Positions 44,797-54,212 are shown, counted from the stretch's first letter. The stretch is 64,000 nt of DNA from Bacillus sp. NTK071 (GCF_017303315.1 NZ_JAFKOI010000002.1:527396-591395), one strand, 5' to 3'. A program made the numbers and translations. The notes: generated by a model from the sequence alone, not told the origin.

Positions 44797-45567
44797 CTAT
44801 ATAACTTTCGCTTCCTGGCGAAGTAGTTTCACTAGTTCTTCTACTTGGTCACCTAACTCACCTTCGAGAACCTTACCTGCTTCCTTTTTCGGCGGAAGAT
44901 AACGCTCAATGGTTTCTGTTTTTGCTTCGATTTCATCATCTTCTACATCAAGATCATCATAATCGATCTCTTCCAATGGCTTTTTCTTTGCCTTCATAAT
45001 TCCCGGAAGTGAAGGATAGCGTGGCTCGTTAAGTCCCTGTTGAGCCGTCACTAGTAATGGAAGTTGTGCTTCTACAACCTCCATGTCCCCTTCAACGTCT
45101 CGCTCCATTGTAGCCGTTGTTCCATCAATATCAAGTTTAGTAATTGTGGTTACGTAAGCGATTCCAAGTTTCTCAGCAAGACGTGGTCCAACTTGCCCAG
45201 TGCTGTTATCGTTGGATACGTTTCCTCCTAGAATAATATCGAATTCCTTATCATCGAAGTATGCTGCAAGAAGGGCTGTAGTTGTGTATTGATCACTATC
45301 ATCAATATCTTCATTATTGATAAGAACGGCTTTATCAGCTCCCATTGCAAGGGCTGTTCTAAGCTCTTTTTCTACATCTTCATCACCGATACTAACAACT
45401 GTTACTTCACCCCCGTGGTCATCACGAAGTTGAATAGCCTCTTCAATGGCATATTCATCATAAGGGTTGATAATGAATTCAACACCTTCTTCACTAATTT
45501 TCCCGTTTTCGATAACGATTTTTTCCTCAGTATCAAAAGTTCTTTTCATGATTACATAAATGTTCAT
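44797..45567 (-). CDS. etfB: Electron transfer flavoprotein beta subunit
   Basis: A 256-residue partner of EtfA that binds AMP. Typical features are NPYDEYAIEEAIQLRD near residue 33, ALAMGADKAVLI, GGNVSNDNSTGQVGPRLAE (the usual form is GKQAID-D, so it is somewhat divergent), and PLLVTAQQGLNEPRYPSLPGIMKAKKKP, the conserved recognition loop. It lies 29 bases after fadB. The start ATG follows GGGAGGG. Confidence 0.97.
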   Translation of the reverse strand: MNIYVIMKRTFDTEEKIVIENGKISEEGVEFIINPYDEYAIEEAIQLRDDHGGEVTVVSIGDEDVEKELRTALAMGADKAVLINNEDIDDSDQYTTTALLAAYFDDKEFDIILGGNVSNDNSTGQVGPRLAEKLGIAYVTTITKLDIDGTTATMERDVEGDMEVVEAQLPLLVTAQQGLNEPRYPSLPGIMKAKKKPLEEIDYDDLDVEDDEIEAKTETIERYLPPKKEAGKVLEGELGDQVEELVKLLRQEAKVI

Positions 45568-45596
45568 ATCTTTATCCCTCCCTGAAATAGTTCACT

Positions 45597-46370
45597 TTAT
45601 TTATCCTGAAAATGAGGCTTACGTTTCTCAATAAATGCGCGAATACCTTCCTGTCCATCTTCTGAGGCAAAAGCTTTCCCAAAATACTCTCTTTCCTTTT
45701 GAACACCTTCATCAAATTGCTCTGATTTAGAATATGTTAGAAGTTTAAGAGCATAGTTAACTGCTACAGCACTCTTCATAGCGATCTTCTCAGCTAGTTC
45801 CTTAGCTTTTGGAAGTAGATCTTCTTCGCTATATACTTGATTCGCTAGCCCTAGCGCCACAGCTTCATTGCCTGTAATTGGCTCACTTGTTAAAAGCATT
45901 TCAGTTGCTTTCGCTTTCCCAACAAGTGCTGGTAGTCTTTGAGTTCCTGCAAATCCAGGAACCAGACCGAGTTGAAGCTCAGGAAGTCCAAGTTTGGCCT
46001 TTTCAGTAACTAGTCGAATGTGACAGGCCATCGCAAGCTCCAAACCTCCTCCAAGCGCAGCGCCATGAATAGCTGCTACGATCGGTTTTGGGAACGCTTC
46101 CATTTTATCAAATAACTGCTGTCCAAAACCGCCTAACTCTGCAAATCCCTCTTCACTACTAACTGTAGTAAATTCCTTAATATCAGCTCCAGCTGAGAAA
46201 AACTTACCTTCCCCTGAAATAAGGACAACTTTTGTCTCAGGATCTTCTTCAATATTGCTAAGAACTTCGGACAGTTCTTTTAATACATCTGATGCCACAG
46301 CATTAGCTGGCGGGCGATTTAATGTTACATGTGCAACCTTGTTTTCATTCGTCAGTCTAATAAATTCCAC
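45597..46370 (-). CDS. fadB: Enoyl-CoA hydratase
   Basis: A 257-residue crotonase-family enzyme hydrating 2-enoyl-CoA in fatty acid beta-oxidation. The oxyanion-hole segments are SGEGKFFSAGADIKEF and HGAALGGGLELAMACHIRL, and the catalytic Glu region is LPELQLGLVPGFAGTQRL. The start is GTG at 46370 (VEFIRLTNENK) behind AAAGGAG at 7 bases. An ATG at 46415 would add 15 residues that do not look like the family. It is in the fadR-fadB-etfB-etfA operon, 50 bases after fadR. Confidence 0.95.
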   Translation of the reverse strand: MEFIRLTNENKVAHVTLNRPPANAVASDVLKELSEVLSNIEEDPETKVVLISGEGKFFSAGADIKEFTTVSSEEGFAELGGFGQQLFDKMEAFPKPIVAAIHGAALGGGLELAMACHIRLVTEKAKLGLPELQLGLVPGFAGTQRLPALVGKAKATEMLLTSEPITGNEAVALGLANQVYSEEDLLPKAKELAEKIAMKSAVAVNYALKLLTYSKSEQFDEGVQKEREYFGKAFASEDGQEGIRAFIEKRKPHFQDK

Positions 46371-46419
46371 TTCTCCACTCCTTTCACATATTGGCCCCGG
46401 TCTAAGCCGGGACATCTTT

Positions 46420-47013
46420 TTATTTACTCAAGCCGTTTATCAATAAATTATGAAGCGGCTTTGCGAGTGCCTCTAGTTCGAATTTGTGATCTTTCATTAC
46501 CCAGTTCGTTACAGTTTCATCCAACGTGCCAAAAATCATTTGTCTAGCTAGTCGAATGTCTAACTCCTCTATAAACAAACCTGATTTAATACCTTCATCG
46601 AGAATATGATCAACAAGGGTGAGGTATTTCTTAAGTACCTCGCCGATTTGAGCACGAAGCGCTTTGTTAGTTTGTCTGAGTTCTAGTTGCGTAACGATAG
46701 CAAGCTCATAATCTGAACCAAGGTGTTTAAAATGCATATCAATTAGCGTAAACAGCTTATCCATTGCGTTGTCTTTGCGAGCGATTTGCTCTTCTGTTTT
46801 GTCGATAAAGCTACCCATTTTTTTCTGGAACAGTGAGATTAGAAGATCTTCTTTGTTCTTAAAGTAAAGATAAATTGTACCATCCGCAACTCCTGCTTCT
46901 CTAGCAATCTTAGAAACCTGTGCTTGATGATAACCATTTTGTGCAATGACAACTACCGCTGCATCTATGATTTTATCGTACTTTGGTCCCCTTTTCTTCC
47001 CCTTTTCAACCAT
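46420..47013 (-). CDS. fadR: TetR-family repressor of fatty acid degradation FadR
   Basis: A 197-residue acyl-CoA-responsive repressor. The N-terminal helix-turn-helix includes YHQAQVSKIAREAGVADGTI and YLYFKNKEDLLISLF (about 28-62). The C-terminal ligand domain is typical of Bacillus FadR. The ATG at 47013 (MVEKGKKRGPKYDKI) follows AAAGGAGA. Upstream in-frame starts run through the promoter and operator. A palindromic operator downstream of its own -10 box indicates autoregulation. Long-chain acyl-CoA would release it. Confidence 0.95.
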   Translation of the reverse strand: MVEKGKKRGPKYDKIIDAAVVVIAQNGYHQAQVSKIAREAGVADGTIYLYFKNKEDLLISLFQKKMGSFIDKTEEQIARKDNAMDKLFTLIDMHFKHLGSDYELAIVTQLELRQTNKALRAQIGEVLKKYLTLVDHILDEGIKSGLFIEELDIRLARQMIFGTLDETVTNWVMKDHKFELEALAKPLHNLLINGLSK

Positions 47014-47054
47014 AGTATTTTCTCCTTTATTCTTTATCCGTCGCTCACCTAAAA

Positions 47055-47072
47055 TGAATGAGCATTCATTCA
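47055..47072 (-). promoter_or_regulatory. FadR operator
   Basis: TGAATGA-GCAT-TCATTCA, an 18 bp palindrome matching the Bacillus FadR box. It lies immediately downstream of the fadR -10 box, so bound repressor would block transcription start. Confidence 0.88.
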
Positions 47073-47079
47073 TAATCTT

Positions 47080-47109
47080 ATTGTAGCGATACAGTCCATC
47101 TACTGTCAA
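47080..47109 (-). promoter_or_regulatory. Promoter of fadR-fadB-etfB-etfA
   Basis: TTGACA (47104-47109), 18 bases, TACAAT (47080-47085) on the minus strand. Confidence 0.85.
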
Positions 47110-47121
47110 CATAAGATTTCT

Positions 47122-47137
47122 GAGCGAGCGCTCGTTT
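47122..47137. promoter_or_regulatory. Second palindrome upstream of the fadR -35 box
   Basis: Perfect 10 bp palindrome CGAGCGCTCG inside GAGCGAGCGCTCGTTT, resembling TetR-type operators but different from the FadR box. The protein bound is unknown. Confidence 0.5.
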
Positions 47138-47236
47138 GGAATCAGGAGATTTTTCACAAAGTAATCATACCACAATAAGCAGAAATGTGCGAATCTTTCC
47201 AGAATATTAATTATTATTTTTTGAATTTATAAAGAA

Positions 47237-47258
47237 AACCAATCGCTACAGCGATTGG
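47237..47258 (-). terminator. Terminator of lcfA
   Basis: Stem ACCAATCGCT/AGCGATTGGT with loop AC, followed on the minus strand by TTTCTTTATAA. It contains the lcfA stop region. Confidence 0.85.
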
Positions 47259-48940
47259 TCCTTTTTCACTTTTTCTTCATCCACTAGAACACGACGGAGA
47301 ATCTTTCCGACCGTTGTTTTCGGGAGTTCCTCTCGAAATTCATAAAGTCGGGGCACTTTATAGGCAGCAAGGAGTTTACGACAATGTTGATTCATTTCTT
47401 CTTCAGTTGTATTTTCGTTCTGCTTCAGAACGACAAATGCCTTAACCGTTTCACCCCTATAAGCATCTGGAATGCCTATAACAACAGCTTCTTGTACTGC
47501 TGGGTGTTCATACAACACTTCTTCCACTTCACGTGGATATATATTATAGCCACCAGCAATAATCATATCTTTCTTACGATCGACCACATAGAAATAACCT
47601 TTTTCATCACGGTATGCCATGTCACCTGTATAAAGCCATCCATCTTTTAACACCGCATCTGTCTCATCAGGTTTATTCCAATACCCTTTCATAACTTGAG
47701 GTCCTTTTACAATCAGCTCTCCAATTTCTTTAAGATCTGCTTCTTCTCCTAGTGGTGACACAATTTTAGCATCTGTGTCTGGCCAAGGGAGACCTATACT
47801 TCCAACTACTGTCCCTCCAGATAGAGGGTTCGAGTGTGTTACAGGAGAGGATTCTGTTAAGCCATACCCTTCTACAAGTCTCCCCGTAATTTTCTCTTGA
47901 AACTTTTGTTGTACTTCAATCGGAAGGGGAGCCGAACCGCTTATACATGCTTTAATTGATGATAAATCGTATTGATCAAAATCAGGTTCATTTAACAATG
48001 AAATGTAGATGGTTGGTGCCCCTGGAAATAGTGTAGGTCTCTGCTTCTGGATAGCCTTTAACGTATCTTTTGGTTCAAACTTAGGAAGGATAATCATTTT
48101 GGCAGCATACATAATCGAAAGGTTCATCACACATGTCATACCGTAAACATGGAAGAACGGCAGAATACCCATTACGCTTTCCTCACCGTACTTCGCATCA
48201 GGAATCCAGTTTTTACATTGCATCGTATTAACTACAAGATTGAAATGGGTGAGCATAACCCCTTTTGCAAGACCTGTTGTTCCGCCGGTATATTGAAGAA
48301 GGGCAAGATCTTCTTTCGGGTTGATCTCCATTTCAATGTCATCCTCACTACCATTTGCTACCCAGTTTTTGAATGTATGAATTTCTTCTGTAGATGGCAT
48401 TTCAACAAGAAGTCCTTGCTTCTTTTGCTTTTGAATAAGCGGAAAAAGAAGGTTTTTAGGAAATGGTAAGTAGTCCTGAATCTTTGTTACAACGATGTGC
48501 TGGAGCATTGTCTTACTCTTTACTTTCAGTACTTTTGGTAGAACAAGATCAAGACAAATCATCATATTCGCTTCTGAATCAGTAAGCTGATGCTCAAGTT
48601 CTCTTTCCATATAAAGAGGATTCGTTTGAACAACTACTCCTCCTGCCATAAGTACAGCATAATAACTTATGACTGCTTGTGGACAATTGGGAAGCATAAT
48701 TGAAACACGCTCACCCTTTACAAGCCCATTCTCTCGTAATGAATTTGCTAGCCGCTTTGCTCGACTAAGTAGTTCTTGAAACGTTAGCTCTTTCCCTAGG
48801 AAATGGACTGCTGTTTTGTTAGGATGCTTTGTAGCAGCATCAATTAAATAAGCCTGAAGTGGTTTATTCTCGTATTCAATTGAGGTAGGAACCCCTTCTT
48901 GATAATAGTTAAACCACTCTTTTTCAACGTTGTTCGTCAT
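47246..48940 (-). CDS. lcfA: Long-chain fatty acid-CoA ligase
   Basis: A 564-residue adenylate-forming enzyme that activates fatty acids for beta-oxidation. The phosphate-binding loop LLQYTGGTTGLAKGVMLTH is near residues 218-236. GYGLTESSPVTH, GWLYTGDMAYRDEKGYFYVVDRKKDMI and the catalytic Lys in LPKTTVGKILRRVL are all intact. The ATG follows GGGAGGTTGACGAT. It is upstream of fadR but has its own terminator, so read-through plus the fadR promoter may both drive the operon. Synteny matches Bacillus lcfA. Confidence 0.97.
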   Translation of the reverse strand: MTNNVEKEWFNYYQEGVPTSIEYENKPLQAYLIDAATKHPNKTAVHFLGKELTFQELLSRAKRLANSLRENGLVKGERVSIMLPNCPQAVISYYAVLMAGGVVVQTNPLYMERELEHQLTDSEANMMICLDLVLPKVLKVKSKTMLQHIVVTKIQDYLPFPKNLLFPLIQKQKKQGLLVEMPSTEEIHTFKNWVANGSEDDIEMEINPKEDLALLQYTGGTTGLAKGVMLTHFNLVVNTMQCKNWIPDAKYGEESVMGILPFFHVYGMTCVMNLSIMYAAKMIILPKFEPKDTLKAIQKQRPTLFPGAPTIYISLLNEPDFDQYDLSSIKACISGSAPLPIEVQQKFQEKITGRLVEGYGLTESSPVTHSNPLSGGTVVGSIGLPWPDTDAKIVSPLGEEADLKEIGELIVKGPQVMKGYWNKPDETDAVLKDGWLYTGDMAYRDEKGYFYVVDRKKDMIIAGGYNIYPREVEEVLYEHPAVQEAVVIGIPDAYRGETVKAFVVLKQNENTTEEEMNQHCRKLLAAYKVPRLYEFREELPKTTVGKILRRVLVDEEKVKKDQSL

Positions 48941-49108
48941 ATATCGTCAACCTCCCTTTTCGACTCCTTCCAAACCAATAATTCTCTCTATAAGATAATT
49001 ATAATGAAAACGCTTAAAATATCCTATCTTTTTTTGATTTTTTTGAATACATTGGCAATTAAAGTCGGAAAAGGTAGACGAGCGTCACTCTTATCTTTCT
49101 TTAGCAAA

Positions 49109-49212
49109 GGGCCTTTTCGTAAACATTGTTGCTATATGAGTGGTTCCGCTCCAATCATGAAGTTTGGTTTTAAAAATATTTGTTTCAAGCAACAATCTTT
49201 TATAGAATAGCC
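49109..49212 (+). repeat. MITE-like dispersed element with exact 8 bp target duplication
   Basis: Left end GGGCCTTTTCGTAAACATTG, right end CAACAATCTTTTATAGAATA-GCC. The terminal sequences are inverted repeats of about 24 bp. TTAGCAAA occurs directly on both sides (49101-49108 and 49213-49220). The core TGGTTCCGCTCCAATCATGA is the short form. Confidence 0.87.
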
Positions 49213-49224
49213 TTAGCAAATGAA

Positions 49225-49251
49225 AAAGAAACAGGCAATTCGCCTGTTTCT
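49225..49251 (-). terminator. Terminator of the yshE transcript
   Basis: Stem AAGAAACAGGC/GCCTGTTTCTT with a five-base loop and a T-run on the minus strand, just after the 27-codon frame. Confidence 0.9.
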
Positions 49252-49258
49252 TCCCCTC

Positions 49259-49342
49259 TTATACAAAATAAATTAAATAGACAATACCGGCAATAAAGAA
49301 CACCCCAGATACGACTATAAGAACTTTCCATAACGTCTCCAT
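49259..49342 (-). CDS. 27-residue single-helix membrane peptide
   Basis: A very short frame, METLWKVLIVVSGVFFIAGI followed by VYLIYFV. It consists of one predicted membrane helix (about residues 6-26) with a Lys at position 6 and no other charge past the N-terminus. GAGGAG lies 6 bases before the ATG. The frame starts 13 bases after the yshE stop and ends just before the terminator. These features support real translation as the last gene of the yshE transcript. The function is unknown; it may be a small partner of the YshE membrane protein. I know of no named family. Confidence 0.72.
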   Translation of the reverse strand: METLWKVLIVVSGVFFIAGIVYLIYFV

Positions 49343-49354
49343 AACTTGCTCCTC

Positions 49355-49762
49355 TTATGAAATCCCTGCTCCAATAACGAAAGACAGGCCAATCGATATC
49401 ACCATCGAGATAAAACCTACCGCTCGATTGTCAGCTGTAATTTCTTTATCAATCTTAAATTTAGGTGTTAGAAATTCAAAGGTAAAGTATCCAATTAATA
49501 AAAGAAAAAAACCGAATACACCCCAGCCCATCATCGTAACAAGCGAATCATTGTGTTCAATTGAAAAACGAAAGATATTGGCTATTCCGAATATCTTACC
49601 TCCGGTCGCCATTGCTACAGCAAGATTCCCTTTTTGGATTTCCTCCCAGTTACGATAGGATGTGACAAATTCAAAGACCGCGAGAAAAACAATCATACAA
49701 ACAATGACAACACTATAATTAGCGGCAGTCTGAAATGCTACACTCTCCCATAATTGATCCAT
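49355..49762 (-). CDS. yshE: DUF350 membrane protein YshE
   Basis: A 135-residue integral membrane protein of unknown function with four membrane helices (about 15-33, 47-65, 78-97, 112-132). Family marks of DUF350 are the EIQKGNLAVAMATGGKIFGIA loop and the C-terminal DNRAVGFISMVISIGLSFVIG. The ATG at 49762 is 17 bases after mutS2, suggesting co-transcription. Conserved position in Bacillus between mutS2 and lcfA. Confidence 0.9.
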   Translation of the reverse strand: MDQLWESVAFQTAANYSVVIVCMIVFLAVFEFVTSYRNWEEIQKGNLAVAMATGGKIFGIANIFRFSIEHNDSLVTMMGWGVFGFFLLLIGYFTFEFLTPKFKIDKEITADNRAVGFISMVISIGLSFVIGAGIS

Positions 49763-49779
49763 TATGATAATTCCTTTCT

Positions 49780-52125
49780 CTACTTCAGTTCCACAACGGT
49801 TACTCCACCGCCACCTTCATTCATTCCGCCCATACGAAGGTTTTTCACACGGGAGTGACGTTTCAACCATTCATGAACACCTTTTCTAAGCGCACCAGTA
49901 CCTTTACCATGAATAATGGAAACCTGACTATACCCCGCAAGAAGCGCATCGTCTATATAACGTTCTACTTCCATTTGAGCATCTTCGTATCTTTTTCCTC
50001 TCAAATCAAGCTCTGTCTTTACTCTGCTATCGCTACCCCTAACAGTTACTAGAGGCTTACGTTCAACAACTGGTTTTGACTTAATCGCTTCAAGATCATT
50101 TGATTTCACGTTCATTTTCATAATACCAAGTTGAACCTGGTATTCGTTCTTTCCGACTTGTTCGACAATATGTCCCTTTTGATTGAAGCTAATTACTTTA
50201 ACTTCATCGCCAGGTTGGTAGGATCTAACTTTTGCTTTCTTTTGTGCAGGCTTTTCGCTTCGCAGTTCAGGCTTCGCATCCTCGAGCTGTTTCTGTGCAT
50301 CAATTAACTGATGTTCTTTAACAGATCCTTTTTGGAAAGTACGTAAGTCATGAATAATCCTTTTAGCCTGCTCCTGTGCTTTCTCAACTTCTTCAGCAGC
50401 CTTCTGCTCTGCTTCTTCAAACATTCGTTCACGTTGCTTTTCGAATTTCTCTAACTGAGTTTCCAAATCCTTTTTCAGTGATTCAGCTTCTTTTCGGAGA
50501 TCCGATGCACTCTGTCGATCTAACTCGGCTTGCTTTTGGCTATCTTCTAAGGAAGAGATCATTCGATCTACTTTGTTGCTTTCACTTGAGATCTGTGATC
50601 GTGCATCATCAATGATATCATCCATTAAACCGAGGCGTCTTGAAATTTCAAATGCATTACTTCGGCCAGGAACACCAATTAATAGACGATAAGTGGGACG
50701 AAGGGTCTCCACATCAAATTCTACACTAGCATTCATAACCCCTTCACGATTATACGCATATGCCTTTAATTCACTGTAGTGAGTAGTGGCAATGACTCTA
50801 GAACCACGATTATAGACATAGTCAAGGATTGAGATGGCAAGCGCTGCACCTTCTTGAGGATCCGTACCAGCACCAAGCTCATCAAACAGGACAAGACTTT
50901 TGTGATCAATGTTCTCTAGAATCGTAACGATATTCGTCATGTGAGAAGAGAATGTACTTAAACTTTGTTCAATCGACTGTTCATCGCCAATATCAGCAAA
51001 TATTTGTTGGAAAACGGACATCGTAGAGCCCTCATCAGCTGGAATATGTAAACCCGACTGTGCCATAAGGGTTAAAAGACCAGCTGTCTTAAGTGTAACA
51101 GTTTTCCCTCCTGTATTTGGACCTGTAATAACAAGTGATGAATAATCACGTCCAAGATAAAGAGAAGACGGTACGACTTCATCCTGAGGAAGAAGTGGAT
51201 GTCGACCATTTCTAATTTCAAGTTCACCTTCATCATTCATTGATGGATGGGTTGCCTTCAGCTCATTCGCATATAAAGCTCGCGCGAAAATAAAGTCGAT
51301 GTCCGCAAGCGTATCGACGTTATGACGTAACGTTTCTGAAGACTCTGCAACACGTCCAGTCAATTCAGTTAGAATACGCTCAATTTCAAGCTTTTCCTTC
51401 ACTTTCACTTCTTTCAGTTGATTGTTGATGGATACAACCGATTGCGGCTCAATAAACAACGTCGCTCCTGAGGATGATTGATCATGAACCATACCTCCAA
51501 ATGAACCGCGGTATTCTTGCTTTACAGGGATAACATATCGCTCATTTCGAATTGTAATTAGAGCATCTGAAAGCATTTTTCTCGTGCTTGATGATCGAAT
51601 TAAACTCTCAAGCTTTTCTCTTACACGAGACTCAAAGCTTCTTAACTGTGTTCGTAGACGACGTAAATCATCGCTTGCTGAATCCAGTAAGTCTCCATCC
51701 TGATCAATGCATGCATTAATTTCCTGTTCGAGCTCTGTTTCATGCATAATTTGACTTACAAGATCTCCAAGAAGCGGAAGCTCTACTCCATCTTCAATCA
51801 TATTCTCGAGGAATGTTTTGAATCGTCTTCCTCCATATATCGTACTTGAAATATCCAATAACTCAGATGGGTTAAGCATTCCACCTATTTCGGCTCTCTT
51901 AACACTCTGACGTATATCTCGAATTCCGCCTAATGGTGCCTGACCACGAAGACGGATCACTTTTCTTCCTTCTTCAGTTCCATCTAGCTGATGCTTCACA
52001 TCTGTAAGGGAGAACAACGGAACTAGCTGTTCCACTTTTTGCTTTCCTAATGAAGACGATACATGTTTACTGAGTCGTTCTTTAACTTTGTCGTATTCGA
52101 GTAGTCGCAACACTCTTTTTTGCAA
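49780..52125 (-). CDS. mutS2: Endonuclease MutS2 (recombination and ribosome-collision factor family)
   Basis: A 781-residue ATPase of the MutS family without mismatch-recognition domains. The MutS ATPase core has Walker [16 protein letters not shown] (near 330) and Walker [22 protein letters not shown] long coiled coil follows, rich in Glu, Lys and Gln, about 515-635. A KOW-like segment and C-terminal Smr nuclease domain follow, with [13 protein letters not shown] and [15 protein letters not shown]. Relatives suppress recombination or act on collided ribosomes. The start is TTG at 52125, 8 bases after AGGAGG. It is 30 bases after polX. Confidence 0.97.
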   Translation of the reverse strand: MQKRVLRLLEYDKVKERLSKHVSSSLGKQKVEQLVPLFSLTDVKHQLDGTEEGRKVIRLRGQAPLGGIRDIRQSVKRAEIGGMLNPSELLDISSTIYGGRRFKTFLENMIEDGVELPLLGDLVSQIMHETELEQEINACIDQDGDLLDSASDDLRRLRTQLRSFESRVREKLESLIRSSSTRKMLSDALITIRNERYVIPVKQEYRGSFGGMVHDQSSSGATLFIEPQSVVSINNQLKEVKVKEKLEIERILTELTGRVAESSETLRHNVDTLADIDFIFARALYANELKATHPSMNDEGELEIRNGRHPLLPQDEVVPSSLYLGRDYSSLVITGPNTGGKTVTLKTAGLLTLMAQSGLHIPADEGSTMSVFQQIFADIGDEQSIEQSLSTFSSHMTNIVTILENIDHKSLVLFDELGAGTDPQEGAALAISILDYVYNRGSRVIATTHYSELKAYAYNREGVMNASVEFDVETLRPTYRLLIGVPGRSNAFEISRRLGLMDDIIDDARSQISSESNKVDRMISSLEDSQKQAELDRQSASDLRKEAESLKKDLETQLEKFEKQRERMFEEAEQKAAEEVEKAQEQAKRIIHDLRTFQKGSVKEHQLIDAQKQLEDAKPELRSEKPAQKKAKVRSYQPGDEVKVISFNQKGHIVEQVGKNEYQVQLGIMKMNVKSNDLEAIKSKPVVERKPLVTVRGSDSRVKTELDLRGKRYEDAQMEVERYIDDALLAGYSQVSIIHGKGTGALRKGVHEWLKRHSRVKNLRMGGMNEGGGGVTVVELK

Positions 52126-52155
52126 TGGTCGTTCCTCCTAGAAGCTATGATTTAG

Positions 52156-53871
52156 TTAACGATGACGGTTAAAGAATGTTTCAAGTTCTTCCACCGTGTA
52201 TGTGTTTAAGACGCTCTCTTTTCGTAGCCAACCTCTTCGTCCAGCAGCTACGCCAATTTCCATATGTTCAAGCATGTCCATGTGATGGGCATCTGTATTA
52301 ATCATTATTTTAACCTCTTCATCCTGTGCTTTACGAAGCCATTCGGCAGCAAGATCCAATCGATTTGGATTGGCATTTAACTCAAGGGCCGTATTCGTTT
52401 CTTTTGCAAGTTGGATTAACTTTTCATGATTAAGTGCATAGCCTTTTCTTCTGCCAAGAAGTCTTCCAGATGGATGGGCAATTAAATCGACGTGATGACT
52501 CCGTAGCGCTGTTTCAAGACGTCTCATGATTGTATCTTCATCTTGAGTGAATGATGAGTGAATCGACGCAATAACAAAATCCATCTCAGCAAGTAGCTTG
52601 TCATCATAATCCAGGGTACCATCCGGTAATATATCCATCTCGACACCTGCAAAAACCTTGAAATCAGTCCATTTTTTATTTAAGCGATTGATTTCCATTC
52701 TTTGTTCGCGTAGTCTCTCTGCAGTCAATCCATTCGCTACCTTCAAGTACTGTGAATGATCGGTTATTGCGATATAAGAGTAACCTTTTTCTCTTGCGCG
52801 CTCGGCCATCTCTTCTATTGTATAAGCCCCGTCACTCCAAGTAGAGTGCATATGCAGGTCACCTTTAATGTCCTCTAATTGGACTAGCTCCAAATTCTTT
52901 TCCTGTGCTTCTTCAATCTCTCCATTATCTTCACGGATTTCTGGTGGAATAAAAGAAAGACCAAAATGGAGATAGAAGTCTTCCTCATTCTTAAAGGTTA
53001 GAACTTCTCCATTTTCTAAGGATTCAACTCCGTATTCACTAATTCTCTCACCATGCTTTTTCGCAATCTGCCTCATCTTTACATTGTGTGCTTTTGAACC
53101 TGTAAAATGGTGGAGAGTTGTTGCAAATTCTTCGGGTTTTACTATTCGAAAATCAACTGATACGCCATACTCATCGTCTAATTCTAGCGTAATCTTCGTT
53201 TCCCCTTTTACGACAATTTTAGAAATGCCGTGAAGCTCTAGCAACTTCTCTGAAACGTCTGCAGCTGTTGTAGTCGAAATAATAAAATCAAGGTCTTTAA
53301 TCGTTTCACGAACTCTTCGAAGGCTACCTGCCCTTGCAAATTTTTCGATACTCTCAATCTCATTCAATTGCTTCTCAATCTTCTCAGCAAGCGGGAGCAT
53401 GTATGCAATCGATAGACGATCTGGTCTTTTCCCAACTTCCTCAATCGCGGCGAGTATCTTTTCTTCACTTTTCTTACCGAAGCCTGGAAGTTCCTGAATC
53501 TGCTCTGCTTCGCATGCTTTTTTAAGTGAAGCTAGATCTACAACTCCGAGCTCCTTATATAGTTTGGCAAGCTTTTTACCACCAAGGCCGGGCAATTTAA
53601 GTAGTGGAACAAGTCCTTCTGGCACTTCTTTCTTTAAAGACTCAAGTGTTTCAGATTCTCCGTTTTCTATAATCTCATTTATAACAGCTGCGGTTCCTTT
53701 ACCTATGCCTGTTAGTTCAGCAGGATCTTCGATTTGATCCATGCTTCGATCATCTGTTTCTAGAGCACGAGCAGCTTTACGAAATGCTGATATTTTAAAA
53801 GGGTTCTCGCCTTTTAGTTCCATGTACACTGCAATCTCTTCAAGGTATTGAATGACGTTCTTTTTATTCAT
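52156..53871 (-). CDS. polX: DNA polymerase X family protein with PHP domain
   Basis: A 571-residue repair enzyme. The N-terminal helix-hairpin-helix motifs (ELTGIGKGTAAVINEII, KLPGLGGKKLAKLYKELG, ELPGFGKKSEEKILAAI) lie about residues 50-140. The Pol X palm contains GSLRRVRETIKDLDFIIST with the catalytic Asp pair. The C-terminal PHP exonuclease domain (about 335-571) has GDLHMHSTWSDGAYT, ITDHSQYL, GVEMDILPDG, ASIHSSF and AHPSGR. It would fill gaps in base excision repair. ATG 53871 follows GGTGAGAAG. Confidence 0.97.
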   Translation of the reverse strand: MNKKNVIQYLEEIAVYMELKGENPFKISAFRKAARALETDDRSMDQIEDPAELTGIGKGTAAVINEIIENGESETLESLKKEVPEGLVPLLKLPGLGGKKLAKLYKELGVVDLASLKKACEAEQIQELPGFGKKSEEKILAAIEEVGKRPDRLSIAYMLPLAEKIEKQLNEIESIEKFARAGSLRRVRETIKDLDFIISTTTAADVSEKLLELHGISKIVVKGETKITLELDDEYGVSVDFRIVKPEEFATTLHHFTGSKAHNVKMRQIAKKHGERISEYGVESLENGEVLTFKNEEDFYLHFGLSFIPPEIREDNGEIEEAQEKNLELVQLEDIKGDLHMHSTWSDGAYTIEEMAERAREKGYSYIAITDHSQYLKVANGLTAERLREQRMEINRLNKKWTDFKVFAGVEMDILPDGTLDYDDKLLAEMDFVIASIHSSFTQDEDTIMRRLETALRSHHVDLIAHPSGRLLGRRKGYALNHEKLIQLAKETNTALELNANPNRLDLAAEWLRKAQDEEVKIMINTDAHHMDMLEHMEIGVAAGRRGWLRKESVLNTYTVEELETFFNRHR

Positions 53872-53959
53872 TGTCTTCTCACCCTTCTTAATGAAATCAT
53901 TACCTCTATCGTATCCATATTTACAGCTAAATCCAATTATTTAATCTTATTTATTATAA

Positions 53960-54212
53960 AGCTGTTATTGTAAACTTTGTTGCTTAAAAGTAGTGGCCAA
54001 TTTGCTAAGTGCAGTTTTCCACTCAATCTGTTAGAAAGTCTCTTTACTAACAGATTGTTGCTTTCAAAAAAATTTTTGTATAAGAGCCACACTTCGCTAA
54101 TTGAAGCGGAAGGAGGCTCACCGCCCGCCCCGCGGAAAGCGAGCATCCTGGAGCGGAAATTAACCTCTCTTATAGCAATATTTTCTATGAAAAGAGCCTT
54201 TAGAAAAGAGCT
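53960..54212 (+). repeat. Outer MITE-like element, interrupted by another copy
   Basis: The left end AGCTGTTATTGTAAACTTTG runs into TTAAAAGTAGTGGCCAATTT and stops in its right terminal repeat, CAATCTGTTAGAAA at 54024-54037. It resumes after the inner copy with AGAGCT at 54207-54212. Without the insert it would be about 84 bp. TTATAA flanks both ends. Confidence 0.75.
54038..54198 (-). repeat. Inner MITE-like element, long form with GC-rich core, inserted in another copy
   Basis: Read on the minus strand it starts GGCTCTTTTCATAGAAAATA, contains GGTTAATTTCCGCTCCAGGA, the GC-rich core and TTCCGCTTCAATTAGCGAAG, and ends GCAACAATCTGTTAGTAAAG-AGAC. The flanking octamers GTTAGAAA (54030-54037) and TTTAGAAA (54199-54206) differ in one base, as expected for a target duplication made within the right terminal repeat of the outer copy. 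Confidence 0.82.
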
